DNA of 64,000 bases from UBA6016 sp964630205 (GCA_964630205.1 CAZVTM010000005.1:1-64000), one strand, 5' to 3'. Positions 34,958 through 44,839 are shown, numbered from the stretch's first letter. Translations and numbers: made by a program. The notes: generated by a model not told the origin, from the sequence alone.

Positions 34958-35743
34958 TTAATTTACCGCATTTCTCATAACTTCAATATATTTTCTATCT
35001 ATTTTTTTATCAACAAAAATCTCAAAAGCAAAAAATGCTTGCCATATAAGCATATCCAATCCATTTCTTCTATCGACATGAAGCTCTGCTGCCAACTTCA
35101 AAAAAGGCGTCTCTTTATATATACAGTCATAAGCCAGTTTTGTCTTAGACAATAGTTTACGTAGCATATCCTTTTGCATAGGAAGCTCATCGTCAGTAAG
35201 TCCTGCGCTCGTAGTGTTTACCACCAAATCAAACTCTTTATCTATATCTCCGTCCAGCGTAGACGTCGAAAATCCGTGTTGCTTGAAAAATTCGAGCCGT
35301 CCGGCACTTCTATTTAGTATAAGCGGCTCTATTCCGTTGGCACGCAAAGCAAAAGCTATTGCTCTTGCGGTACCGCCGGCACCAAGTATAACAGCGCTCT
35401 TGGGGTCAAGGGCTCCAAGCGAAGCCATAAATCCGGGCGCATCGGTATTGTAACCGTGAAGTTTTCCGTCTTTTAGGATTATAGTATTGACGGCTCCTAT
35501 ATTCTTTGCAAATTCATCTAAAAAGTCACAAGCATCAAAGGCGTCTTCTTTGAAAGGAACCGTAATATTAATACCACTTAAACCGAGCGATAAAAACTTC
35601 TCCGCAAGAAGCCTGCCGTCATGAAGTAAATATCTAGTATAGCAAGCATCCAAACCTAGCTGTCTATACAAGGAGTTGTGTAGCAAAGGGGATTTCGAAT
35701 GGGAGACGGGGTTGCCAAAAAGGGCAAATAGCCTTTTATCCAA
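34958..35743 (-). CDS. aroE: Shikimate dehydrogenase
   Basis: 261 residues: LFGNPVSHSKSP at the N terminus, catalytic Lys in NITVPFKEDAF near 66, Asp in YNTDAPGF near 101, nucleotide loop GAGGTARAI. It reduces 3-dehydroshikimate with NADPH. Start is TTG, overlapping trpE by 8 nt; last gene of the block beginning at cvpA. Confidence 0.94.
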   Translation of the reverse strand: MDKRLFALFGNPVSHSKSPLLHNSLYRQLGLDACYTRYLLHDGRLLAEKFLSLGLSGINITVPFKEDAFDACDFLDEFAKNIGAVNTIILKDGKLHGYNTDAPGFMASLGALDPKSAVILGAGGTARAIAFALRANGIEPLILNRSAGRLEFFKQHGFSTSTLDGDIDKEFDLVVNTTSAGLTDDELPMQKDMLRKLLSKTKLAYDCIYKETPFLKLAAELHVDRRNGLDMLIWQAFFAFEIFVDKKIDRKYIEVMRNAVN

Positions 35744-37145
35744 GATTCTTTAAATCCTCAAAACTAGATATATTTGCGGCAAGTTTGTTTTTTATCTCTT
35801 TGAGCTCAAGCTCCGGTACGCTATCGGCTACAACTCCGGCCCCCGCCTGGAATATTATTTTATCTTTTTTGACTAGGGCAGTTCTGATCGTAATTGCGAA
35901 ATCCATATTGCCGTCAAAGCCGAAATAGCCCACAGAGCCACTGTAAAAACCTCGTTTAACCCCTTCAAGATGCGCTATTATCTCCATTGCTTTTATTTTA
36001 GGTGCTCCGGTCATTGTTCCGGCTGTAAACGTCGCGCGAAAAAGATCAAACATACTTTTATCGTCTTCAAGATTGCCGGTAACGTCACTAACCATGTGCA
36101 TGACGTGAGAATACCTCTCAACACGCATTAATTCACCGACTTTTACGGTAGAAGGCTTGCTCACCCTGCCAATATCATTTCTAGCAAGGTCGACTAGCAT
36201 GATATGCTCGGCTCTCTCTTTTGGGTCGCTCAGCATTTCCGCTTCCATCTCCAAATCTTTTTGAATATCATACCCGCGCTTTCTGGTGCCCGCTATAGGA
36301 CGAATAAGTATCTCACCATCCTCAAGCTTTATCATAACCTCCGGTGAGCTACCCGCTATACTAAAGTCATCAAACTCTAAAAAATACATATAAGGAGATG
36401 GATTTTTGGCTCTTAGGACACGGTAAAAGCTATACGCATCCACCTGTGCATCCACGGTAACCCTATTTGCTACCAATATTTGAAACACGTCCCCGGCGCG
36501 TATATGCTCTTTTGCCGATATTACCCCGGTTTTAAACTGTTCATCACTAAGCATACTAACCGAGGAAAAACTACCCTTTGGCTTCACAAGCGGCAAAGTC
36601 GAATAGTCAGACAATAGCAGTTTGTGTATTTCATCCAAAGTAGCCTGAGGCATACATGTCGATAGCATTGTCAGCTTGCAACTCTTATGGGAATAGCCTA
36701 TGACTATTTTTGGTCGCATCATGTAAAAATCAGGCGTATCCGTCTCATCGACCAAAGAGTCCATAGCATCTTTCAATACAGGCTCAAACTCTTTTATGAT
36801 GTCATAACCGACAAAGCCGACAAAGCCGTCGACAAAGCCGAGGCCCGTCAATGCGGACATATCGGTATATTTTTTTGTGTCTATTTTTTTATAGTACTCT
36901 TCCAAAAAAGCCAGTGGCTCTATATTTGAAGCACTTTTGACACCATACTCATCAGTATAGTCACATGTACCGTTTTTAAAAGAAAGCGATTCTCTTTCGC
37001 CTATAAATATATAACTGAAGTTTCCCAGTTCATTAACGGTCGCACTCTCTAGTAAAAATATTCGTTCACCGTCAAAATGCTCTTTAAGCTTCGCATAAAA
37101 CGCTATAGGGGTGAACTGGTCTATAAAAACTGATTTAAAATACAA
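35736..37145 (-). CDS. trpE: Anthranilate synthase component I
   Basis: 469 residues of the chorismate-binding family. Conserved C-terminal segments include RPIAGTRKRGYD, EHIMLVDLARNDIGRV, TFTAGTMTGAPKIKAME and YSGSVGYFG. It makes anthranilate from chorismate with ammonia from the TrpG-like subunit, encoded 30 kb away. PabB is the alternative. The length and N-terminal domain favour TrpE. Start is TTG, two nt after the SPOR gene. Confidence 0.88.
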   Translation of the reverse strand: MYFKSVFIDQFTPIAFYAKLKEHFDGERIFLLESATVNELGNFSYIFIGERESLSFKNGTCDYTDEYGVKSASNIEPLAFLEEYYKKIDTKKYTDMSALTGLGFVDGFVGFVGYDIIKEFEPVLKDAMDSLVDETDTPDFYMMRPKIVIGYSHKSCKLTMLSTCMPQATLDEIHKLLLSDYSTLPLVKPKGSFSSVSMLSDEQFKTGVISAKEHIRAGDVFQILVANRVTVDAQVDAYSFYRVLRAKNPSPYMYFLEFDDFSIAGSSPEVMIKLEDGEILIRPIAGTRKRGYDIQKDLEMEAEMLSDPKERAEHIMLVDLARNDIGRVSKPSTVKVGELMRVERYSHVMHMVSDVTGNLEDDKSMFDLFRATFTAGTMTGAPKIKAMEIIAHLEGVKRGFYSGSVGYFGFDGNMDFAITIRTALVKKDKIIFQAGAGVVADSVPELELKEIKNKLAANISSFEDLKNLG

Positions 37146-37147
37146 AA

Positions 37148-38056
37148 CTACCCTTTTATGATAAACGCATCATTCTTGATTTGCTCCCTAATTTTAGGAA
37201 GAGCTTTTGCGGCGTCTTCTTTGGAATCAAAAGGGCCAACCCACACCTTCGTTATATTCTTATCGTTTTTGACCGCTTGTTTTGTAGTTGAGCCGAAACC
37301 AACGGAATTTACCTTATCTCTAAGCCCTTTAGTAGCTGCTTCGCTTTCAAAATATCCGACTTGTACAAAGTAAGTCCCTGTTGGGGCTACCTTAGGTTTT
37401 GCTTCTGCTTGGGTAGCTTTTGGCTTTGTCTCTGGCTTAGGGGCTGTCTTTGTGACATTTTTAGTAGCCTCTTTAAATGCTTTTTTGACATCCTCTTTTT
37501 TTGGCTCTTCTTTTTTCACCTCTTCTTTAGGGGTCTTGGCAACAGACTGGGTAGCAGTCGCAGTTTTTATAGGGACGGATACAGCAGTCGTTTTTGGAGC
37601 AACTTGAACAGTTTGCGGCTGCGGCTGTGGTTGTTGCGCCGCTTGTTTGGTAGCTACCGGAACCTGCACTGGGATATTAGACGTCGGTTGGTCCGTTGCA
37701 GCGGCAGGTTGAGTATTTGTCGCTTGCGACTGTGCATCTTGTTGAAGTTTTTTAACTATAGCATTTAATTTTTCGTCCGCTATCGCATTTGCATCAGCAG
37801 GATGCGCGGTAGCGTTGGCGTTTTGTGCTATGGGCTGAACGGCGGCAACATATGGGATCTTCTTCATTTGCTCTGCGGCAGTTATAGGAAGAGGCTGCTT
37901 AGTCTCGGACGAACCCATAAACTTCATAATTCCGATAATAATAAAAAACAAAAGCAGTACGCCTGCGGCAATAAGGAAAAATTTTTTACTAGAGCTGCTC
38001 TCTTTTTGATTGCCTAAAAGCAGGTCGTTTAACTCGTTTTTATCATCCATCTGCAT
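37148..38056 (-). CDS. SPOR-domain membrane protein
   Basis: 302 residues: a cytoplasmic start, one membrane helix (about 25-45), a long Pro/Gln/Ala/Lys-rich periplasmic linker (about 50-220), and a C-terminal SPOR domain (TYFVQVGYFESEAATKGL and KVWVGPFDSKEDA). SPOR domains bind denuded glycan strands at the septum, so a division role is likely. It follows the DUF1882 gene by 14 nt. Two ATG codons, two apart, could be the start. Confidence 0.85.
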   Translation of the reverse strand: MQMDDKNELNDLLLGNQKESSSSKKFFLIAAGVLLLFFIIIGIMKFMGSSETKQPLPITAAEQMKKIPYVAAVQPIAQNANATAHPADANAIADEKLNAIVKKLQQDAQSQATNTQPAAATDQPTSNIPVQVPVATKQAAQQPQPQPQTVQVAPKTTAVSVPIKTATATQSVAKTPKEEVKKEEPKKEDVKKAFKEATKNVTKTAPKPETKPKATQAEAKPKVAPTGTYFVQVGYFESEAATKGLRDKVNSVGFGSTTKQAVKNDKNITKVWVGPFDSKEDAAKALPKIREQIKNDAFIIKG

Positions 38057-38070
38057 TACCCCTTATTTAA

Positions 38071-38613
38071 TTATAAATGTTTTGACCAAGATGCGCCACG
38101 CTCTTTTTGATACAGCTCATAAGGCAAAGTCAGTATGTTGTACTCCGGCGGAATTTGATCATTTGGAAATACATTCCACTGAGTTGGCAGTCTCTGCCCC
38201 AGTTTCATAGAGAGGGTCTTTGCAAGGTGTATTCCCTCATGAAGCGTAGTATGCCCTTTATGAATATACAAATGCAAATGCCCCTCTGTTTTACTTTTAT
38301 ACGCGGTAAAGTTGATAAAACCTTCCTCGCGGAATAAAAGTTGTGCTCTATGCCAAAACCTCTCAGGGTCTCTCCCGTTATAATCGAAAACAATATTTTC
38401 TACTTTTTGGTTTGGCAAGATAAGAGAGTGGGCTACAGTAATCTTGCCGTCTTGATGATCACTCATGACTTGCATAGTAAGAGGCTTGTCTACTTTTTCA
38501 AATTTATTAAAATATGTTTTACCCTTAAATTCTAGCTTCTCGCTTCCAAGATCTTTTTTTTGCCAATAGTGCGTCGTGCACATCTTGATAAGTTTGATAT
38601 CTACATTGTACAT
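38071..38613 (-). CDS. DUF1882-type Campylobacterota protein
   Basis: 180 residues, soluble, no signal. It has conserved-looking HYWQKK, FWHRAQLLFREEGF and HLHLYIHKGHTTLHEG. I recognise it as the Campylobacterota family usually listed as DUF1882, found between glyA and a SPOR gene. The His-rich HLHLYIHKG strand recalls archaeal-type primase or nuclease folds, but this is speculation. Function unknown. Confidence 0.7.
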   Translation of the reverse strand: MYNVDIKLIKMCTTHYWQKKDLGSEKLEFKGKTYFNKFEKVDKPLTMQVMSDHQDGKITVAHSLILPNQKVENIVFDYNGRDPERFWHRAQLLFREEGFINFTAYKSKTEGHLHLYIHKGHTTLHEGIHLAKTLSMKLGQRLPTQWNVFPNDQIPPEYNILTLPYELYQKERGASWSKHL

Positions 38614-38641
38614 CGGGCGCTATTTCCTTGAATGGTATTTT

Positions 38642-39889
38642 TTAATATATCGCTCTATCGTAGATTACGAATTTAGACGCAAGCTCTTTCATTTTAGAGG
38701 CTATCTCTTTTTGTTTCGCTTCGTTATTTATATCATCAAAAACATCGCATATTGCGTTTGCTATTATTTTGAATTCTTCTTCTTTCATCCCTCTAGCAGT
38801 CAAAGCAGGAGAGCCGATTCTGATACCACTTGTAACAAAAGGACTTCTAGTTTCTCCTGGAACGGTATTTTTATTTACCGTAATTCCAGCGCGCCCTAGA
38901 GCTGCATCGGCGTCTTTACCGGAGAAGTCTTTGTTTAGAAGGCTTACGAGCACAAGATGCGAATCTGTACCGCCGGATACTATATCGTACCCTCTGTTTA
39001 CCAAAATTTCCGCCAAAACCTTAATATTAGCCTTGACTTGCTTTGCATATGTTTTCCATTCAGGTTTTAGATTTTCGCCGAAACCTACCGCTTTTGCCGC
39101 CATGATGTGGACAAACGGACCGCCTTGCATTCCCGGGAATACCGCTTTGTTTATCTTGGTTGCTATCTCTTCGCTATTTGTCATTATCATACCACCTCTT
39201 GGACCTCTAAGAGTCTTGTGAGTAGTTGTGGTCACGATATCGGCATACGGGAATGGGCTCGGATATTCGCCTGCCGCTATAAGTCCCGCATAATGGGCAA
39301 TATCTGCAAAAAGCAGTGCGCCCACCGAATCGGCTATCTCTCTAAATCTTTTAAAATCAAGTTCTCTTGAGTATGCGCTTGCGCCACAAATAATCATCTT
39401 TGGTTTTACGATGTTTGCTATATCTTGAACTCTATCGTAGTTGATGTATCCGTCGAGCTCTACGCCATATGAAAAGCTTTCATAGTTTTGACCGCTAAAA
39501 TTTACTTTTGCGCCATGCGTAAGGTGTCCACCGTGAGATAAATCCATTCCAAGTATCTTGTCATAAGGGTTCAAAAGCGCGGTAAACACGGCTCCGTTTG
39601 CCTGTGAACCTGCATGCGGCTGTACGTTTGCATATGCGCAGCCAAAAAGCTCTTTTGCTCTATCTATCGCTAGTTGCTCTACCTCATCGGCAAATTCGCA
39701 ACCGCCGTAATATCTTTTGTACGGATACCCTTCGGCATATTTGTTTGTAAAAATACTGCCGCTTGCCTCCATGACACTTGGGAACGTAAAATTTTCTGAA
39801 GCTATCATCTCAAGGTGGTGCGTTTGTCTATCAAGCTCTTTTTGCAATATGCCATAAACTTGTTTGTCGCTATTTTCCAAAAAACCCAT
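38642..39889 (-). CDS. glyA: Serine hydroxymethyltransferase
   Basis: 415 residues, with the PLP Lys in TTTHKTLRGPRGGMI near 227 and the start HLEMIASENFTFPSV. It interconverts serine and glycine while loading tetrahydrofolate. It follows lysS by 14 nt. Confidence 0.96.
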   Translation of the reverse strand: MGFLENSDKQVYGILQKELDRQTHHLEMIASENFTFPSVMEASGSIFTNKYAEGYPYKRYYGGCEFADEVEQLAIDRAKELFGCAYANVQPHAGSQANGAVFTALLNPYDKILGMDLSHGGHLTHGAKVNFSGQNYESFSYGVELDGYINYDRVQDIANIVKPKMIICGASAYSRELDFKRFREIADSVGALLFADIAHYAGLIAAGEYPSPFPYADIVTTTTHKTLRGPRGGMIMTNSEEIATKINKAVFPGMQGGPFVHIMAAKAVGFGENLKPEWKTYAKQVKANIKVLAEILVNRGYDIVSGGTDSHLVLVSLLNKDFSGKDADAALGRAGITVNKNTVPGETRSPFVTSGIRIGSPALTARGMKEEEFKIIANAICDVFDDINNEAKQKEIASKMKELASKFVIYDRAIY

Positions 39890-39903
39890 CTTTTATCCTT
39901 TAA

Positions 39904-41385
39904 TTAACTTAATCTTCTCATTGCCGGGAACAAAATAACATCCTTGATGGACTCTTGCCCGGTTAACAGCATCACCAACCTGTCGATACCGATACCTTGC
40001 CCTGCGGTCGGAGGCATCCCGTATTTGAGTGCCTCAACAAAATCCTCATCCATATCGTTTGCCTCTACGTTGCCGGCGGCCTTGGCCTCTACTTGCTTTT
40101 TAAATCTCTCGTATTGATCGATTGGGTCGTTAAGCTCATTAAAGCCGTTTGCGATTTCGCGTCCGGCAATGAATAGCTCAAATCTGTCGGTAATCTCCGG
40201 ATTTTCTTCGCTTCTTTTGGCAAGCGGGGAAATCTCCACCGGAAAGCCCGTCACAAATGTAGGATTGACAAGTTTTTTCTCTACGAAATTATCAAATAGC
40301 TCCGCCAAAAGCTCGCCGTAGTTTGATTTTTCTTCAAACTCAATCTCCTTTGATTTTAGGTACGCTTTGATGCTATCTCTGTCTTTTGTAGCCTCAGCAG
40401 GTACACCGCCGATCTCCGTCAAAGATTTTACATAGTCAACTCTGCTAAATTTCGCAAAATCAACGTCGTAATCGCCTATAGTTATTTGAGACGGGAGACC
40501 CAGACTCTCTATCAAATAGCCGAATAGCTTTTCGGTCAAATCCATCAGATATTCGTAGTTTTTGTACGCCCTATAAAACTCAATCATCGTAAATTCAGGG
40601 TTATGCGTATGGTCAATACCCTCGTTTCTAAAACTTCTATTGATTTCAAATACCGCTTCAAAACCGCCGACTATTAGTCTTTTGAGATAAAGCTCAGGGG
40701 CGATTCTGAGGTATCTATCTTCACCAAGTGCGTTGTGGTGAGTAATGAACGGTCTAGCGGTAGCGCCGCCGGCTATCGGGTGAAGCATAGGAGTTTCAAC
40801 CTCCAAAAACCCTTCATTTTCAAAAAAGCGTCTAACAAGACTTACAACCTTGCTTCTCGTTTTTAGAGTATCAAGCACGTCTCTATTCATTATCAGGTCG
40901 AGATATCTCTGTCTATATCTTGTCTCCATGTCGGTTAGCCCATGGAATTTCTCTGGAAGTTGGTTGACCGCTTTTGTTAGTATCTCCATCTCACGCACAT
41001 GCATAGTAAGCTCGCCCGTTTTGGTTACAAACGCATAACCGCTAACTTCTATGATGTCACCTACTTCTGCTAGTTTAACCAGCTCTCCAAACCAATCGCC
41101 GAGGTCGTTTTTGGAGTAGTATATTTGGAGCACGCCAGATTCGTCTTCTATCTTCGCAAATGCCGCCTTACCCATAAGTCTAAGAAATTTTATTCTTCCG
41201 GCTACGGTGTAAATCTTATCGCTTTTTTTGTTTCCCTCTTCAAGGTCAAAAATGTATTGGTTATTATTTATAAATTCTGCGGTGCTAATATCTCTTTTTG
41301 AGAGCGAAGTGTATGGGTTTTTGCCCATCCTTCTTAGAGCTTCGGCTTTTTCTATCCTCTGCTGTGTATATATGTTGTCAAACAT
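39904..41385 (-). CDS. lysS: Lysyl-tRNA synthetase (class II)
   Basis: 493 residues: OB-fold anticodon domain (VAGRIKFLRLMGKAAF), motif 2 in RSFRNEGIDHTHNPEFTMIE, motif 3 in GIGIDRLVMLLTG. It charges tRNA-Lys. Starts 4 nt after fur. Confidence 0.96.
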   Translation of the reverse strand: MFDNIYTQQRIEKAEALRRMGKNPYTSLSKRDISTAEFINNNQYIFDLEEGNKKSDKIYTVAGRIKFLRLMGKAAFAKIEDESGVLQIYYSKNDLGDWFGELVKLAEVGDIIEVSGYAFVTKTGELTMHVREMEILTKAVNQLPEKFHGLTDMETRYRQRYLDLIMNRDVLDTLKTRSKVVSLVRRFFENEGFLEVETPMLHPIAGGATARPFITHHNALGEDRYLRIAPELYLKRLIVGGFEAVFEINRSFRNEGIDHTHNPEFTMIEFYRAYKNYEYLMDLTEKLFGYLIESLGLPSQITIGDYDVDFAKFSRVDYVKSLTEIGGVPAEATKDRDSIKAYLKSKEIEFEEKSNYGELLAELFDNFVEKKLVNPTFVTGFPVEISPLAKRSEENPEITDRFELFIAGREIANGFNELNDPIDQYERFKKQVEAKAAGNVEANDMDEDFVEALKYGMPPTAGQGIGIDRLVMLLTGQESIKDVILFPAMRRLS

Positions 41386-41389
41386 TTAT

Positions 41390-41857
41390 TTAATTTTTCC
41401 CCTTCTCTTTTTGTTGGCACTCTTTACATATGCCGTGGAGTTGCATCGCATGGTCTTTGATAAGAAACCCTTTTTTAGCGGCTTCTGCTTCTTGCAGCCT
41501 CTCTATCTCATCCGATTCAAATTCTATAATTTTCTCACACTCATCACAAATCATGTGGTCGTGATGCTCTTTGACGTTTAGCTCGTATCTTTTGCCGTCC
41601 GCCCCAAACGAAATGCTAACTACAAATCCCTCTTGTTCAAAAAAGTTCAGAGCGCGGTATACCGTGGCTATACCGATGTTTTTGCCGCCCTCTTCTTTTT
41701 GCGTAAACGAAAGTATCTCCTCCGGCGTAAAATGCCCTTTATGTCTAAACATCGCCCGGATGATTACTTCTCTTTGCGTAGTATTTTTGAGGTTTTGTTC
41801 TTTTACCCTCTCTCTGAGTTTCGCTATTAGAGCATCGACCGATTTTTCTTTTGTCAT
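41390..41857 (-). CDS. fur: Fur-family metal-dependent repressor
   Basis: 155 residues: winged helix with FTPEEILSF and NIGIATVYRALNF (recognition helix about 50-65), metal-binding KEHHDHMICDECEKIIEF, and a C-terminal CKEC pair. Fur usually represses iron uptake when Fe2+ is plentiful. It overlaps cvpA by 4 nt and leads into lysS, as in Campylobacter. PerR is less likely by context. Confidence 0.9.
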   Translation of the reverse strand: MTKEKSVDALIAKLRERVKEQNLKNTTQREVIIRAMFRHKGHFTPEEILSFTQKEEGGKNIGIATVYRALNFFEQEGFVVSISFGADGKRYELNVKEHHDHMICDECEKIIEFESDEIERLQEAEAAKKGFLIKDHAMQLHGICKECQQKEKGKN

Positions 41858-42426
41858 TTTTTTGCACCCAATGTTTGATTTATCTCTTTGGTAGCTTCCT
41901 TTACGGCCTCTTCTTTAACTCTGTCAGTGATGGTGGAGGCATTCAAATCTTCCGGTTTTAGTTTCATGACAAAACTGCCCGTAGCTTTCATCGGCTCAAA
42001 CATAAAACTGTCTTTCGTAAACCCTTCCAGCTTGCTTTGCAAAAGCGAAATATTGGAAAGGGCAAAAACGATAACGGAGAGTATCAAAAATATCTTTCCG
42101 CCGGCGGCCGCAAATCCTAGTATCTTATCGGCAATACCCATACCACTCATATCTACCGCCTTTGAAACAAGCGAAGCGGCAAATGTGATACCAAACCAAA
42201 TAATCGCAAAAAGGGCAATAAACGCCACAACCGAAGCCGTGGTGGCACTTTGTAAATTAAACATGGAGGTAAACAAATCGGCCAAAGAAGATGAAAATCT
42301 GGATGCCAAAAAAATTCCGCCGACTATCGCGGCCAAACCCGCTATTTCTTTGATAAAACCGTGCAGAAAACCTTTTAGCCCGAGCGCAAAAACCAAAAAT
42401 AAAACAACTATGTCGAGCGTGCTCAT
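41854..42426 (-). CDS. cvpA: CvpA-family membrane protein
   Basis: 190 residues from the ATG at 42426 (MSTLDIVVLF). Four hydrophobic helices (about 3-150) with GLKGFLHGFIKEIAG, then a charged tail. CvpA proteins are linked to colicin V production and envelope stress; mechanism unclear. First gene of the fur-lysS-glyA block, divergent from mqnC. Confidence 0.82.
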   Translation of the reverse strand: MSTLDIVVLFLVFALGLKGFLHGFIKEIAGLAAIVGGIFLASRFSSSLADLFTSMFNLQSATTASVVAFIALFAIIWFGITFAASLVSKAVDMSGMGIADKILGFAAAGGKIFLILSVIVFALSNISLLQSKLEGFTKDSFMFEPMKATGSFVMKLKPEDLNASTITDRVKEEAVKEATKEINQTLGAKK

Positions 42427-42496
42427 GTAAGCCTTGTTCCTGTTTTGTGAGTGCCGAAATTGTACCGCCTTAATCATAAAAAAAACATTTTTTGTC

Positions 42497-42502
42497 TACA
42501 AT
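42497..42502 (+). promoter_or_regulatory. -10 element placed for a leaderless mqnC message
   Basis: TACAAT ends 7 nt before the ATG at 42510. Transcription would begin at or beside the start codon, and no ribosome-binding site is seen. Confidence 0.45.
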
Positions 42503-42509
42503 AAAAGCC

Positions 42510-43559
42510 ATGTCAAGAGTAACTAAACAAGAAGCATTGGACCTTTTGCGCAACTCCCCTCTTTTGGAGCTAGGCAAACGAGCGTACGAAGTCAAACAAC
42601 AACTGCACAAAGACAAAATAACAACTTTTATCGTCGATAGAAATATAAATTACACAAATATCTGCAACGCAGGGTGTAAATTTTGCGCATTCAAGCGTGG
42701 TGTCAACGACGAGGACGGCTATGTGCTAGACCTTGAGGTAATATCGCAAAAGATAGAGGAGCTGATAGCCATAGGCGGTACTCAAATACTCTTTCAAGGC
42801 GGCGTACACCCGAAACTCAAGATAGATTATTATGAAGAGCTAACCGAGTATATTCATACGAAGTTCCCGCAGATTACGATACACGGATTTTCGGCGGCGG
42901 AGATAGCATATATCGCAAAAGTCTCTGAGATTAGCGAAAAAGATGTGCTTCTGCGGCTTCAAGAAAAAGGGCTATCTTCAATCCCAGGCGCCGGAGCCGA
43001 GATACTAGTCGATAGAGTGCGAAATATCATCTCCCCAAACAAGCAAAACACCGAAGGGTGGCTGGGCATCCACAAGGCAGCTCACGAGATAGGGATGAGG
43101 ACGACGGCTACGATGATGTTTGGCTCTGTCGAAACGGACGAGGAGATAGTAGAGCATCTAGATAGGTTAAGGCAGCTTCAAGATGAAACGGGTGGCTTTC
43201 GGGCGTTTATCCTCTGGTCTTTTCAGCCGGACAACACTCCGCTTTTCAAAGAGTATCCGAATATCACGAAGGCGACTTCAAATAGATATTTACGGATTTT
43301 GGCACTCTCTAGACTATATCTGGACAACTTCAAAAACCTGCAAAGCTCATGGGTGACGCAGGGTTCACATATCGGGCAGACGGCTCTGTTTTTTGGGGCA
43401 AACGACATGGGGAGCACTATGATGGAAGAGAACGTCGTAGCGGCAGCGGGAGCGGCAAACCGCATGGCAGAGGATGAGATAGTCCGTCTTATCAAAGATG
43501 CGGGAGAGATACCGGCAAAGCGCAACACGGCGTATGAAATTCTAAAAGTTTACGAATGA
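42510..43559 (+). CDS. mqnC: Cyclic dehypoxanthinyl futalosine synthase
   Basis: 349 residues, radical SAM. The cluster motif is ICNAGCKFCAFKRG (CxxxCxxC) near residue 50, followed by GGTQILFQGGVHP and a final NMRGS-like segment (FGANDMGSTMMEENVV). It cyclises dehypoxanthine futalosine in the futalosine route to menaquinone. mqnP at 49983 belongs to the same pathway. ATG 42510 is preferred over an upstream TTG. It overlaps the M16 gene as ATGA. Confidence 0.93.
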   Translation: MSRVTKQEALDLLRNSPLLELGKRAYEVKQQLHKDKITTFIVDRNINYTNICNAGCKFCAFKRGVNDEDGYVLDLEVISQKIEELIAIGGTQILFQGGVHPKLKIDYYEELTEYIHTKFPQITIHGFSAAEIAYIAKVSEISEKDVLLRLQEKGLSSIPGAGAEILVDRVRNIISPNKQNTEGWLGIHKAAHEIGMRTTATMMFGSVETDEEIVEHLDRLRQLQDETGGFRAFILWSFQPDNTPLFKEYPNITKATSNRYLRILALSRLYLDNFKNLQSSWVTQGSHIGQTALFFGANDMGSTMMEENVVAAAGAANRMAEDEIVRLIKDAGEIPAKRNTAYEILKVYE

Positions 43560-44839
43560 AAAAAATCCTATTTTTAATATTTACTCAAGGTTTATTAATG
43601 GCTAACACACTTTTGCATTTAGACATAGGCGGGGTAAAAGTGCCCGTTATATTTGAAGAGGACAGGTCGCTTCCGACACTTAGTCTAAAGGTCGTATTTT
43701 TGGATGCGGGCTCGATAAAAGACGGTGACAAAAGCGGTATATCCAAGCTCTCTTTTCGCCTTTTAAATGAGGGGACAAAAAAACTAGGCTCTACTAAATT
43801 TGCGACGCTTCTTGACGAAAAAGCTATCAAGCTCTCGGCGTATAGCGGTTTTGAGACGGCCGGTATAGAATTTTCATGCCTAAAAGAATATGCGGATGAG
43901 GCGGTACGACTGACAAAAGATTTGTTAAAAGACCCAAACTATTCCGAAGAAGCGCTCTCAAAAATCAAACTAATTACAGCCTCTCAAATAGCCAAAAGAG
44001 AGGATGACTTCGACCATGTGGCGGATGCGGCTCTAAAAAAAGAGATATTCAAATCGACCCCACTAGAAAACGACCCTCTGGGCACAAAAGAGAGTGTAGC
44101 CGGCATATCTCTGTCGGACGTAAAAGCATTCATTTCAAGCAATATCACACTGGCAAATAGCGTTGTAGTTATAGGCGGAGATATAGACAAAAACGAAGCA
44201 TTCACGTATGCAAAAGTGATACTAGACGGGCTCGCCAAAGGGGCAAAGAACCAAAAAGACGAATACTTTGATGCAAAAAGTTCAGCCAAAGAGATAAAAA
44301 TCAAGAAAAAAACAGAGCAAGCATACATATATTTCGGCGCACCCGCAAATATCAAAGCCGCCGACAAAGACGCATACAAGGCAAGGCTTGCGGGCTTTAT
44401 TCTAGGCTCAAGCGGTTTCGGAAGTCGCCTTATGGAGATAATCAGGGTAAAAAACGGGCTTGCGTACTCTGCGTACGGCAGGTTCAATCTATCAAAAACG
44501 CACTCGTATTTTAGTGGATACCTGCAAACAAAGCCGCAAAACGAAGAAAAGGCAAAAGAACTTGTCAAAAAAATTATAGAGGAATTTGTAAAGGATGGGG
44601 CTACCCAAAAAGAGCTTGACGGAGCAAAAAACTTCATACTAGGAAGCGAACCGCTCAGAGCCGAAACATTGTCACAAAGGCTCTCAAGAAGCTTTAATGA
44701 GTTTTATTTGGGGCAGAAACTAGGATATCACAAAGAAGAGCTGGAGCTAATCAAAAATACCACCCTAAAAGAGCTAAACGATTTTATCAAATCGCATCCG
44801 GAGATCACAAACTTAACAGTATCCGTAGTTACAAAATAG
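43556..44839 (+). CDS. M16-family peptidase-like protein without zinc motif
   Basis: 427 residues with a signal-like start (about 1-17, ending LLMA). Overall M16B two-domain layout, and the substrate R/Y segment GFGSRLMEIIRVKNGLAYSAYGRF is kept. The usual HxxEH zinc site should fall in GISKLSFRLLNEGTKK, where neither His nor the zinc-site Glu is present. It therefore resembles the non-catalytic M16B subunit. No catalytic partner is nearby. Context mqnC-M16-recG is conserved in Campylobacterota as I recall. Confidence 0.85.
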   Translation: MKKILFLIFTQGLLMANTLLHLDIGGVKVPVIFEEDRSLPTLSLKVVFLDAGSIKDGDKSGISKLSFRLLNEGTKKLGSTKFATLLDEKAIKLSAYSGFETAGIEFSCLKEYADEAVRLTKDLLKDPNYSEEALSKIKLITASQIAKREDDFDHVADAALKKEIFKSTPLENDPLGTKESVAGISLSDVKAFISSNITLANSVVVIGGDIDKNEAFTYAKVILDGLAKGAKNQKDEYFDAKSSAKEIKIKKKTEQAYIYFGAPANIKAADKDAYKARLAGFILGSSGFGSRLMEIIRVKNGLAYSAYGRFNLSKTHSYFSGYLQTKPQNEEKAKELVKKIIEEFVKDGATQKELDGAKNFILGSEPLRAETLSQRLSRSFNEFYLGQKLGYHKEELELIKNTTLKELNDFIKSHPEITNLTVSVVTK

